From Coix lacryma-jobi var. lacryma-jobi (lineage: Eukaryota; Streptophyta; Magnoliopsida; Poales; Poaceae), in contig VDCT01000325.1 in assembly GCA_009763385.1 (NCBI GenBank), forward strand, positions 434,001 through 498,000: a stretch of DNA of 64,000 bases, in the 5' to 3' direction. The notes under the pieces were generated by a model, which saw only the letters and a program-made list of their open reading frames with translations, was not told the DNA's origin and made no database searches. This document shows positions 12,405 through 21,000 of the stretch, piece by piece. Position numbers and translations under genes: made by a program. Numbering within the stretch: the stretch's first letter is position 1; every line of letters begins with the position of its first letter.

Positions 12405-13479
12405 TTAAGAAAAGTCTCCATATATGTCGTTGGAAGCATATTCCACGATCATATTCCCTGAGTTGGTGAGATCCTCGTCTGTATGTATGTTGTTGTTACT
12501 TGGTTCCACTGGAACTGATCGTGAACAACCAGCCTCTTCCCTGGTGGTGTCAGGTCGAAGATTGAAGTGAGCTTCATACTTCTGTCCTTGTGCAATGCGT
12601 CCGCGACCCACAGACTTTAAGTATAGATCAACAAGATGACTTGGGGTACGACATTTCTTTGTGATGTGGCTATAGCAACCACACTTTTGGCACACAGGTT
12701 TGTCATTTTTGTGCTTGGAAATGTTCTTACCTTTGTTGGGAACACGATTTTGGAATTTCTTATTGCGTCTGCGTTGTTGCTTACCCTTCTTGGTGTTTCC
12801 TTGGTGATAGATCTTAGGAGATCTATCATTACTTTTGGGTTTATTCTGAGTATATGCATGTACTTCAGGCAGTGGAGCAGACCCAATTGGGCGCTGCTGA
12901 TTATTCCAAACCATAAGTTCAGAATGTTTTTCGGCCTCAAGTAAAGTTTGTATAAGCTCGGAATAGACCTGGAAACACCTTTCACGGTATTGTTGTTGAA
13001 GAATCCTTTCAGCGGGAAGCATAGTAGACAGAGTTTTTTTCTATCTTATCCGCATATGTGGGTTCTTTCTCGCAGAATTGCAACTTTAAGCAAATCCTAT
13101 GGACAGCATGGTTATAGTCACTTACAGTTTTGAAATCCTGTAAGCGAAGTTGGGTCCATTCGTAGTTTGCCGCAGGCAATACGAGGGCCTTTTGCTGTTC
13201 ATAGCGTTGCTTAAGAGAATTCCAAAGGTTTCGTGGATTTTCCTCCAACAAATATTCAGCCTTAAGGTCAGGATGAATGTGGCTCCTAATCATGTATAAG
13301 GCCGTGTATACATGTTGATCTTCAAGTGGTGCAACACCCTCTTCGGGTGGTAACACCGCTCGATAAAGTCCACGGGACGCAAGACTTACTTTTACGTCCA
13401 CGGCCCATGTGGGATAGTTGTGGCCATCTAGAGCTAACAAATCAAACTCTTTGACGGTCATTGATCCTACATGAGGCAA
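12405..13479 (-). pseudogene. gag: Copia-A gag, frameshifted
   Basis: Two overlapping frames (13009-13479 and 12405-13022) together match the 358-residue Copia-B Gag. The first encodes the N-terminal capsid-like domain (MPHVGSMTVKEFDLLALDG). The second carries the C-terminal half, with one CCHC zinc knuckle CQKCGCYSHITKKC, and an acidic tail. The break lies in an A-run near 13030, where one extra base relative to Copia-B shifts the frame. This is consistent with an old copy, although a homopolymer sequencing error cannot be excluded. Confidence 0.88.
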
Positions 13480-13605
13480 ACCATCGAAAACATTTTAAGT
13501 TATTAAAATGTCATGGTGTGTTGTAATATGGGATGCAAATAGAGACAAGTTAAACTTGTATTGATAATAGTGTAAAAATCTCATATGCATAATAATAAAA
13601 TTTTG

Positions 13606-13999
13606 GAGGTAGTCGCCAAAAAGGCGTAGACCTCTAAATGGGCATAATCTGTGTTAACAGTAGATGCCGAGTAATTATGCATGTTGTATGAACGCGTCTT
13701 AAGGTAGTCATCAAAATTGATGTAGACCTTAGTTAATTTGCAAACGAATTGGGTACGCACGTTGAGGGTAGTCACTAAGTTGTAGACTTAGTGTAGACCC
13801 TGCAGTAGCAACTATGGTGCTACCTTGTGGAGTGGCCAATAAGAATGCAAATTAATGGTAGTCATCTTTGTGAAAAGATGTAGACCAAATGTTCTAAATT
13901 GGGATGTTGGGTACGCACGTTGAGGATAGTCACTAAGTTCTAGATTTAGTGTAGATCCCGCAGTAGCAACTATGGTGCTACCTTGTGGAGTGGCCAACA
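13606..13999 (-). ncRNA. Structured leader RNA array of Copia-A: five AGT/TAG hairpins and two three-way-junction modules
   Basis: In + strand coordinates, five hairpins share an AGT/TAG internal loop between two stems: 13606-13634, 13700-13731, 13766-13800, 13856-13887 and 13924-13958. Their stems differ but remain paired, for example GAGGT/ACCTC, TAAGGT/ACCTTA, GGGT/ACCC, TGGT/ACCA and GGAT/ATCC. Two of them sit inside larger modules (13748-13840 and 13905-13999) closed by ATTGG/CCAAT and TGTTGG/CCAACA. Both modules also hold a second hairpin GTAGCA/TGCTAC and conserved linkers GGTACGCACGTTGAG and CTTGTGGAGTGG. The array lies in the transcribed leader between the primer site and gag. Function unknown; packaging, dimerisation or translation control are possible (inference). 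Confidence 0.7.
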
Positions 14000-14445
14000 A
14001 ACAAATATAGAACATGCGCGTTATATAATATAATGAGAAAATACACATAAAATGTTGCATCCTTTATTTAAGCGCATGGAGCTTTAAGATTAAAGCATAT
14101 AATGGCTTAAATAATAATATGATCGATTGCTAAATAAATTAATAACTGCAAGATCAAAAGGTCGAATAGGAATATTGCATATTGGATTTGTCATACACAT
14201 GGGGACAAATACTTTGAACAATATTATAGGCGGATATTTTACAATGATAAAATACCACAAGCACAATTATGAGTGTCAACGACATATACACAATAGTGCT
14301 AATTTAACAGCACTTAATTATAAGGACTAACAGAGTCTTTTACGAATTAATGCTAAAAACAGATAAATAATAAATTATTAAGACCAACTGGGCCAAAAGG
14401 GAAAAACATCTGTAGTTTGGGCCCAGTCTGGCCTCACAGGCGCAC
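14000..14445. other. AT-rich leader segment without a gene
   Basis: Part of the Copia-A leader. It resembles 17100-17340 of Copia-C (for example TTTGAACAATAT), so it is family sequence rather than host DNA. The 67-codon ORF at 14127-14330 has no recognisable product. Confidence 0.6.
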
Positions 14446-14585
14446 AGCAGGGGTGGGGGGAGGTAGTGGGCCGCGCGGCCCAAATAGGCTTGGCCTATAT
14501 AAGCCGACCGGTCGGAGCAGGGGTGGGGGGAGGTAGTGGGCCGCGCGGCCCAAATAGGCTTGGCCTATATAAGCCGGCCGGTCGG
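14446..14585. repeat. 70-bp tandem duplication with TATATAAG boxes
   Basis: Two nearly identical 70-bp units (14446-14515 and 14516-14585). Each holds TGGGCCGCGCGGCCCA and a TATATAAG box (14496-14503 and 14566-14573). An 11-bp perfect inverted repeat CGGTTAGGGTT / AACCCTAACCG follows at 14592-14618. On the plus strand the order TGGGCC, TATA, AACCCTAA resembles a plant housekeeping promoter, although it lies inside a minus-strand element. Confidence 0.8.
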
Positions 14586-14722
14586 GTGGGGCGGTTAGGG
14601 TTCATCTAACCCTAACCGTCCCCGCAGCCGCCGCCGCCGCAAGGCCGCCGCCCGCCGATCCGCCGCCTGGCGCTGTTCCACTGCCCGTCGGACCCCCTCC
14701 TGTGCGCCACCGCTCGCTGGAG

Positions 14723-15694
14723 TCAAGTGGAGGAAGACTCCCCCTCGTCGGGGGAGTAGAAGCCGCCGCCTCCATCTTCGTTGAGGGTCTCCGCGCGAGG
14801 GAGGCCAAGCACCGTCGACCGATGGATGCTTGGGCGTCGATCCACCGCCGCCACCCTCTTCCCGAGCAGCCGGCGAAGGGAGTTGGGGGTGGTGGCGGTT
14901 CCCTCAGCCAGAGGTGGAGACGGAGGAAGAGCCGCCGCCCTCATGCGCGCCGCGGCCTCCGCGCGCGTCGCCGGAGGAACCCGCGCCGGTGAGGGTGGTG
15001 GAGGAGCCGAAGATCCCGCCATCAGCCAGTACGGTGAAGCCCCGGTGCGCGCAGCGGTGTTGAAGTAGTCACCGAGGCCAAGGGCAGGCTTGGACTCCTC
15101 GGATTTGAGCGCAGGGGCGGCCTCCGTCGCCAGGATCCAAGGGTCCATCGGAGGGAGGCGTGGAGTCGGCAGCGGAGCGGCGTACTCCAGCGAGTGCGGG
15201 GTCGGTGTGAACTTCTTGCAGAAGTCACACCAGAAGCGCGGAGGTGGCGTCACCGTGGTTGGTGACATAGGCTCCATCGGAGCATATGTCGGCGCTGCTA
15301 CCGGTTCTGCAATGACGGGCGGCGCCACGACGTCCTCCACAGGCGGGTTGCTTGGGCCAGAGCCGTCTCCACCAAGGTGAGGAGACGGTGGCTGGCTCTG
15401 CAGACGAACAATGCGGGGAGAAGCGTGGCGGCGCCAGCGAGGTACCCATCGGCGACGGGGTGGTGCTGCCTGTCCCTGGAGATCGCGCACAGCGGAGTTG
15501 AAGAGGCGGCCGAAGCGCCCAGGGCCGCCATGAGCGACGTCGTGGCGAATGCGAGGCCCAAGGCGCTCGAAGACGCTGCGGCGCGGACCATGGTGGCCGT
15601 GGTGGCGAACGGGACCATGACGAACTCCACCGGCGCGGCGAAGGGCAAAGAACAAGCGACGAGCAACATCAGTCGGTAAGTCGATCTTCGCCAT
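14723..15694 (-). CDS. Extra Pro/Ala-rich leader ORF of Copia-A
   Basis: 323-residue ORF between the primer site and gag, in sense orientation. It begins MAKIDLPTDVARRLFFALRR, then a basic/His-rich stretch, a Pro-rich middle with FWCDFCKKFTPTP, and ends FYSPDEGESSST. Copia-B has an ORF at the same place (23771-24481) with comparable order: an F-[DE]-x-L motif, then a Pro-rich stretch, then an aromatic-Cys motif followed by FxPxP. Copia-C keeps LYDDLR. This suggests a family protein rather than chance, but GC-rich DNA also yields long open frames; several other frames here are open too. I do not recognise any domain. Confidence 0.45.
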   Translation of the reverse strand: MAKIDLPTDVARRLFFALRRAGGVRHGPVRHHGHHGPRRSVFERLGPRIRHDVAHGGPGRFGRLFNSAVRDLQGQAAPPRRRWVPRWRRHASPRIVRLQSQPPSPHLGGDGSGPSNPPVEDVVAPPVIAEPVAAPTYAPMEPMSPTTVTPPPRFWCDFCKKFTPTPHSLEYAAPLPTPRLPPMDPWILATEAAPALKSEESKPALGLGDYFNTAARTGASPYWLMAGSSAPPPPSPARVPPATRAEAAARMRAAALPPSPPLAEGTATTPNSLRRLLGKRVAAVDRRPSIHRSTVLGLPRAETLNEDGGGGFYSPDEGESSST

Positions 15695-15748
15695 GGGGAC
15701 TTACCGTTGGTTCTGTCATTCTCCTCTTCTCTGTTCTGGTAGAACAAA

Positions 15749-15760
15749 GTGCTGATAACG
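15749..15760 (-). promoter_or_regulatory. Atypical primer-binding site of Copia-A
   Basis: The + strand GTGCTGATAACG lies directly inside the 5' LTR. The same 12 bases occur at the same place in Copia-B (24518-24529) and Copia-C (25376-25387). It does not match a tRNA 3' end ending in CCA. It resembles the anticodon arm of tRNA-Ile, which suggests priming by a cleaved tRNA. Confidence 0.6.
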
Positions 15761-16037
15761 TGTTGTAATTGAGAATGTAAATGAACAGAGAGAAGAACCG
15801 TAATGTTCATTGATCTTTGAAAAGTATTTATATACAAGGAAGTTGCGTCGTACGGACGCATCTTGGATAAGGCCATGCGGTTGCCTGTGTTGGAACCGCA
15901 CAGGGGACAAGTCTAACTGCTAATACATATGACTAACTGCACATGATTAACTGCTAATCTAATCCTGTCCACTAATCGTGTCTTCAACGGATGAGATCAT
16001 GAAGAGGTATCTTCTGATAATTCACCGATTCGTAACA
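15761..16037 (-). repeat. 5' LTR of Copia-A
   Basis: 277-bp LTR with + strand ends TGTTGTAATTG...CGTAACA. The terminal blocks and the GTTGCGTCGTACGGACGC block are shared with the Copia-C LTR (25388-25690). The partner LTR is outside the window, so the TSD cannot be checked; the 5 bases outside are AAAAC. Confidence 0.85.
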
Positions 16038-16320
16038 AAAACAAGATATGCTCACTTTAGGTCTTTATTTGGTCATATGCAAAGCTATTCTTTAACTGTT
16101 GGTTATTCTTACCTTGGTTCAATTAATGGTGCTGCTTATGTTTACTACCATTTTGTGCGGCCAATGTTTGTGAACCGCCAAATAGAGAAATAGTATGTTC
16201 CAAGAAATGAGAAGCTGGGAATTTGATGATGTTCTATAAGTTGCAGAGAGAGAGAGAGATTGGACAAAATGTACCTACCATAAACATTTGAGAAGCTCAT
16301 CAACAAGGTACTCCTGTTCT
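16038..16320 (+). pseudogene. HVA22-like (TB2/DP1/REEP family) gene remnant
   Basis: The + strand encodes NGAAYVYYHFVRPMFVNRQ (about 16125-16181), then a stop, then YVPRNEKLG, and further on FEKLINK (about 16287-16307) in another frame. This order matches the C-terminal half of plant HVA22a-like proteins, which shape ER membranes. A Trp codon before YVP has become a stop, and stops plus a frameshift follow. CAACAAG|GTACT after FEKLINK could be an old splice donor. Copia-A lies directly upstream and Copia-C 185 bp downstream, so the locus was hit twice. The family assignment is from memory of the motif. Confidence 0.6.
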
Positions 16321-16505
16321 GACCTGAAATTATTGCAAATAAACTAATGAAATGTTTTCCTTCAATAGTGTCATTCCTCTTCTTATGTAATGCAAGGCAC
16401 AGTGAAGACTGAAGACACTCTGCTCTGCCTCTGCTTTCACATCAGCGTCTTCTTCTATTATGCCGAAATCTTCCAATGCCTTGGACCGCTTTTTGCCATG
16501 GTTTC
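16321..16505. other. Host DNA between the HVA22 remnant and Copia-C
   Basis: No gene could be assigned. It may contain an intron and last exon of the HVA22-like gene. It ends with GTTTC (16501-16505), the left copy of the Copia-C target duplication. Confidence 0.5.
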
Positions 16506-16533
16506 TGTTGTGAATGAATGTAAATGAACAGAG
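16506..16533 (-). repeat. 28-bp stub of the Copia-C 3' LTR
   Basis: Identical to 25388-25415 (TGTTGTGAATG...GAACAGAG), then breaks off into GGATATTCTCATG of the leader. The outer end and TSD are intact, so the deletion happened inside the element, either during reverse transcription or after insertion. Confidence 0.85.
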
Positions 16534-16723
16534 GGATATTCTCATGTTGAATAAGTGGAAGCCATTTGTGCCTACATAAGTAGGGCCAAGATTTGTTAAA
16601 AATCTTTGGCAAAGTTGAATAAGCAAATGCAAATAATCAAGGTAAACTTGAATAAGAGAGATATTCTCATGTTGAATAATACTGTTAAGCACCTGATGGT
16701 GTCAACTTTGGACTCATTTTTTA

Positions 16724-17047
16724 ACATTGGGTACGCACGTTGAGGATAAAATCTCACAGTAGTACTATGGTACTACCTTGTGTATGGCCAATGTGAAAAA
16801 GAACCATGGTAATCACTCAAGTATCCCTTGTATAATTTATTTATCAAATTGGGTACGCACGTTGAGGATAAAAATCCCGCAGTAGTACAAGGGTACTACC
16901 TTGTGTATGGCCAATTTGAAAATAAATAAAGATAGACACTCCAAAGTGTAGACCAAATGTTTCAAAATTTGATATTGGGTACGCACGTTGAGGATGAAAA
17001 TCCCGCAGTAGTACTAGGGTACTACCTTGTGTATGGCCAATATCAAA
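16724..17047 (-). ncRNA. Three three-way-junction RNA modules in the Copia-C leader
   Basis: Three copies (16724-16794, 16844-16919, 16968-17047) share GGGTACGCACGTTGAGGAT, a GGAT...ATC(C) stem, a GTAGTAC/GTACTAC hairpin with a 4-base loop, and CTTGTGTATGG. Each is closed by a different perfect stem: ACATTGG/CCAATGT, TCAAATTGG/CCAATTTGA and TTTGATATTGG/CCAATATCAAA. The outer arms differ between copies in both strands together, which is covariation. Compared with Copia-A, the long hairpin is cut down to its base and GTAGCA/TGCTAC is replaced by GTAGTAC/GTACTAC, again keeping pairing. Likely a structured part of the genomic RNA. Confidence 0.75.
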
Positions 17048-17440
17048 ATTGAGAAACATAGTGTTATTCGGAAACATGAGAAATCAACCTAGAGCATTTG
17101 CATGTATGTATATTAAGTGCTTGTATGGAAAGCTGAAAACTTAATATATAAATTGCATAAAGTAAAATGCAATAAATAATGTGGAATATATTGTTATTGG
17201 GAGTGCCTGAGGGCAACACTTTGAACAATATATTCAACATATATGGTACATGTTATTGGGAATAGCCATAGACAAACGCTATGAACATGTAACCAAACCT
17301 GAGGGTTAAAATATAAATCTGGAATACATTAATAATCATTTTGGATTATCACGAAATTCACAGAAAATAAGGAGAGGAGGTTTGTGCAAAATGCACAACC
17401 TTATCCTCGTCCCACGGACGGTTCCTCGCGGAGAGAGGAA
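17048..17440. other. Copia-C leader remnant, no gene
   Basis: AT-rich leader sequence with a short inverted repeat GAGGTTTGTGCAAAATGCACAACCTT near 17379. It ends at AAAAT (17441-17445), the left TSD copy of Copia-B. Confidence 0.6.
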
Positions 17441-17445
17441 AAAAT

Positions 17446-17694
17446 TGTTGTAATTGGAATGACAATGTAAATGACAATTGAGACAAGAATATGTAGTGTC
17501 CTCTTCTTTTCCATTGATCCACCATGGGTATATATACAAGGTCCTCCATGGAGGTTACACAAGGGAATAATACCCCATAAAGCCTCATAAACATGTTAAT
17601 GAGAGGGGGTAAATCCTATTGTAAATAGGGTCATGATGGTGGTCTATTAAGGAGGAGATTAAACACCATTAGTAGTATTGTAACACTCCCCCTT
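17446..17694 (-). repeat. 3' LTR of Copia-B with adjoining polypurine tract
   Basis: 240-bp LTR (17446-17685), + strand TGTTGTAATTGG...TTGTAACA, flanked on the inside by the polypurine tract AAGGGGGAG (17686-17694, minus strand) that primes second-strand synthesis. The AATACATTCA-free, short LTR resembles Ale/Retrofit-type Copia LTRs in size. Confidence 0.93.
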
Positions 17695-18078
17695 AATCGA
17701 ATCCTCTTTGAGATCAATGAAAAAGTATTGTTCCTCCAAAAATTCCTGTAGGACAAAAAAGAGGAAATATATTGGTAGATATGCTATTAAAACTCCTTAA
17801 AACCCTAGTGGGAGAAAAAGGAAAAAGTATAGCACATTATGATTATTGCCTCTTTGTGAACTTGCATGAGAAAAACCTTTTCAGGAGAAAACTCATGTAT
17901 AGTTTAAATAGCAATACATGTCTTTGATATTCCTTTTAAAAACCCCTATGGGGAAAATAAGAAATATGACATGAGCTTATGTAAATATTGCCTCATTAAA
18001 AACTTTCTATGAGAAACCTTGTGAGGAAAAACTCATAAAAAGAAAAGAGTACAATATGATGTTGTGACAAGTCAATAT
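17695..18078. other. Copia-B 3' non-coding region
   Basis: About 380 bp between the pol stop and the polypurine tract. It has AT-rich, loosely repeated phrases (AAAACCCTAGTGGGAGAAAAAGG, AAACCCCTATGGGGAAAATAAG, AAACTTTCTATGAGAAACC) spaced about 75-150 bp apart. No gene is seen. Confidence 0.6.
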
Positions 18079-21000
18079 CTAGGAGATTTCTCCCCCTGAA
18101 CCTTGCAAATCTCTAAGACGTCGCATACCAATCCCTTTAACACATTTTTCAAATGTGGAGGCTGGTAGTGACTTAGTAAATAAATCAGTGAGATTATCGC
18201 AAGATTTAATTTGCAAGATATCAATTTCTCCTTGTTGTTGCAGCTCATGAGGATAGAACAACTTAGGAGAAATATGCTTATTGATATTGCTTTTGATATA
18301 ACCTGTCTCCATCTGTGTAACACAAGCTGCATTATCTTCATAGATAATGGTTGGTGAGTTAATTACACCTAGACCACAAGATTGTTGTATGTGGTTAATC
18401 ATCCTGCGAAGCCAAACGCATTCACGTGAGGTCTCGTATAGTGCTACTATCTCAGAATGATTGGTGGAAGTAGTCACCAAGGTTTGTTTCGATGACTTCC
18501 ACGAGATGGCTGTTTCGTTGTGTAGGAACACGAAGCCTGTTTGAGATCTGCCATGATGGGGATCAGATCGATATCCAGCGTCAGCGTAACCAACGATATC
18601 TGAATTTGGGCCTCTTTTAAAGAATAGTCCAAGATCCCTTGTGCCATTCACATATCTGAGGATATGCTTTACTCCAGTCCAGTGACGTTTGGTGGGAGCA
18701 GCGCTGTATCTAGCTAGTAAATTCACTGCAAATGCAATATCAGGCCTGGTGCAATTTGCAAGGTACATGAGCGCTCCAATGGCACTAAGATATGGAACAT
18801 GAGGGCCCAAAACATCTTCTCCTTCATCCCGTGGTCTAAATGGGTCAGTCTCCATTTCTAAAGACCGAACAACCATAGGAGTTTTGGAAGGATGAGATTT
18901 ATCCATATTGAATCTCTCCAATACTTTCTGGATATAGGCAGACTGATGTATAAAAATTCCAGTTGGAAGGTGCTCAAGCTGTAGGCCTAAGCAAAATTTG
19001 GTGTGTCCCAAATCCTTCAACTCGAACTCCGTCTTTAGATGATTGCGGGCTTCATCAATATCTTGTTGGTGGCCGATGATATTTAAATCATCGACATATA
19101 CAGATATAATGCAAAATCTCGTTTGGGACTTCCTGATGAAGACGCATGGGCAATCATTACTGTTGGAGTATCCCTTCTGCAGAAGGTACTCGCTGAGTCG
19201 GTTGTACCACATTCTTCCCGACTGCTTTAAGCCATAAAGTGACTTTTGAAACTTTACACAATACATGTTGCGGTTTGCGTTTTGATTCGGTATAGGGATC
19301 CCGTCAGGGACCTTCATATATATGTCCGAATCGAGTGACCCATAGAGATATGCAGTCACTACATCCATCAACTGCATAGATAGATGATTTTGTACAGCCA
19401 GAGATATTAAATATCGGAATGTTATTCCATCCATAACTGGAGAGTATGTGTCATTGAAATCAATGCCGGGTCTCTGCGTGAACCCTTGTGCTACAAGTCT
19501 TGCTTTGTATCTCACCACCTCATTGTTCTCGTTCTGTTTTCGGATGAAAACCCATTTGTATCCCACAGGGAATACTTTTGAAGGTGTAGGCATTGCATGA
19601 GAGAATACCTTTCTTTTAGTAAGCGAGGCTATTTCTGCTTGAATTGCTTCCTTCCACAGATTCCAGTCCGAGCGCTTTTTGCACTCTGCCATGGATTTAG
19701 GATCTGGATCATTTTGGAGGAGTTCAGCAACCATTGCGGAGAAATGCATGTCGACAAATGTAGTCTTTCGGTCATATGATTCTCCAGACTCGAGATAGTT
19801 GATGGAAATTTCGTGTACCCTTTGAGATGCATCATCATTTCCCAAAATGGTTGCATCAGGGCATTCCGATGTCCCAACATCAGTAATTGAGTGCACTGTT
19901 GATGTGGGATGTGAAGGTTGGACCTCCACAGGGTGTTGCTCAACATGAGGTTGAGTTGCATTTACTTGGTTGGAAGAATTCTTCTTTTTCCTTTGCTTGC
20001 TAGGAGCTGCATCCTTGGAAATGGCCGTACTTCTCCCCCTCTTACTTGGGAGTGGAGTAGTTTTATTTGGTACCTCTACTCTTGCCGGCACATTTCTCGC
20101 AGGATTGTAGGATTTTGTAACACCCTTATAATCAGTAAATGCATCTGGCATATTATTTGCAATGTGTTGCAAATTGATGATTTTCTGAACTTGTAGTTCA
20201 GTCTCAGATGTACGTGGATCATCATTGGAGATAGCTGTGGCATCCCAATTGATTTCCTGGCATTCTTTGTGGTTTGTTTGTTCTCCCCCTAATGCCGGGA
20301 AATGATCTTCATCAAAGATAGAATCAGCATACCGGGCCGTGAATAGATCCCCTGTGAGGGGCTCCAGGTATTTTATGATCGATGGAGATTGATATCCCAC
20401 ATAGATCCCCAGTTTCCTGTGAGGGCCCATAGATGTACGCTGCGGTGGTGAGATCGGTACGTATGTAGCGCAACCGAACTTACGCAGATGGGAAATATTT
20501 GGAATATTTCCACGTACTAGTTGCAACGGGGAGGTTGCATGATAAGCAGTTGGACGCAATTGTATTAAGTCAGCAGCGTGTAAGACTGCATGACCCCAAC
20601 ATGAGGTTGGGAGATTGCTATTCTGTAGTAATGGTCGTGCAATAAGTTTGATTCTCTTGATGAGAGACTCAGCCAAACCATTTTGAGTATGCACATATGG
20701 GACCGAATGCTGAACTTGAATTCCTAAGGCCATACAATAATCATTGAAGGCACGTGAGGAAAATTCAGCGACATTATCCATTCTAATTGACTGGATTTGA
20801 TGTTCAGGATGATTTGCTCTAAGTTTGATAACTTGAGCAATGATCTTAGCGAATGCATGGTTCCGTGTGGAAAGGAGGCACACATGAGACCATCGTGTAG
20901 ATGCGTCTATTAGAACCATGAAGTACCTGAACGGTCCAGACAAAGGTTGAATGGGACCACATATGTCTCCTTGAATGCGTTCAAGGAACTTGAGCGGTTC

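Larger units (their letters stand above)
1..16037 (-). mobile_element. Copia-A LTR retrotransposon, partial, interrupted by a nested element
   Basis: Minus-strand Copia element. Its 5' LTR is at 15761-16037 and its 3' LTR lies left of the window. In sense order it has the LTR, a tRNA-anticodon-like primer site, a 2.3-kb leader, gag, protease, integrase and the start of reverse transcriptase. Positions 1-77 and 10210 onward are one pol gene split by the element at 78-10209: bases 1-77 translate on the minus strand as KKRSDWAQWKEAIQAEIASL, aligning to Copia-B near 19610-19690. Besides the insertion it carries a frameshift in gag and a nonsense codon between protease and integrase, so it is not autonomous. 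It is clearly of the same family as Copia-B and Copia-C. The short LTR and pol type suggest the Ale/Retrofit lineage (inference). Confidence 0.92.

Noticed and set aside
16724..17047. Hammerhead ribozymes (as in plant retrozymes) in the leader modules
   Set aside because: The modules are three-way junctions, but the conserved CUGANGA and GAAA core boxes are absent on both strands.
13606..17047. CRISPR-like repeat array
   Set aside because: Units are hairpins of variable stem with irregular spacing inside a retrotransposon of a plant genome.
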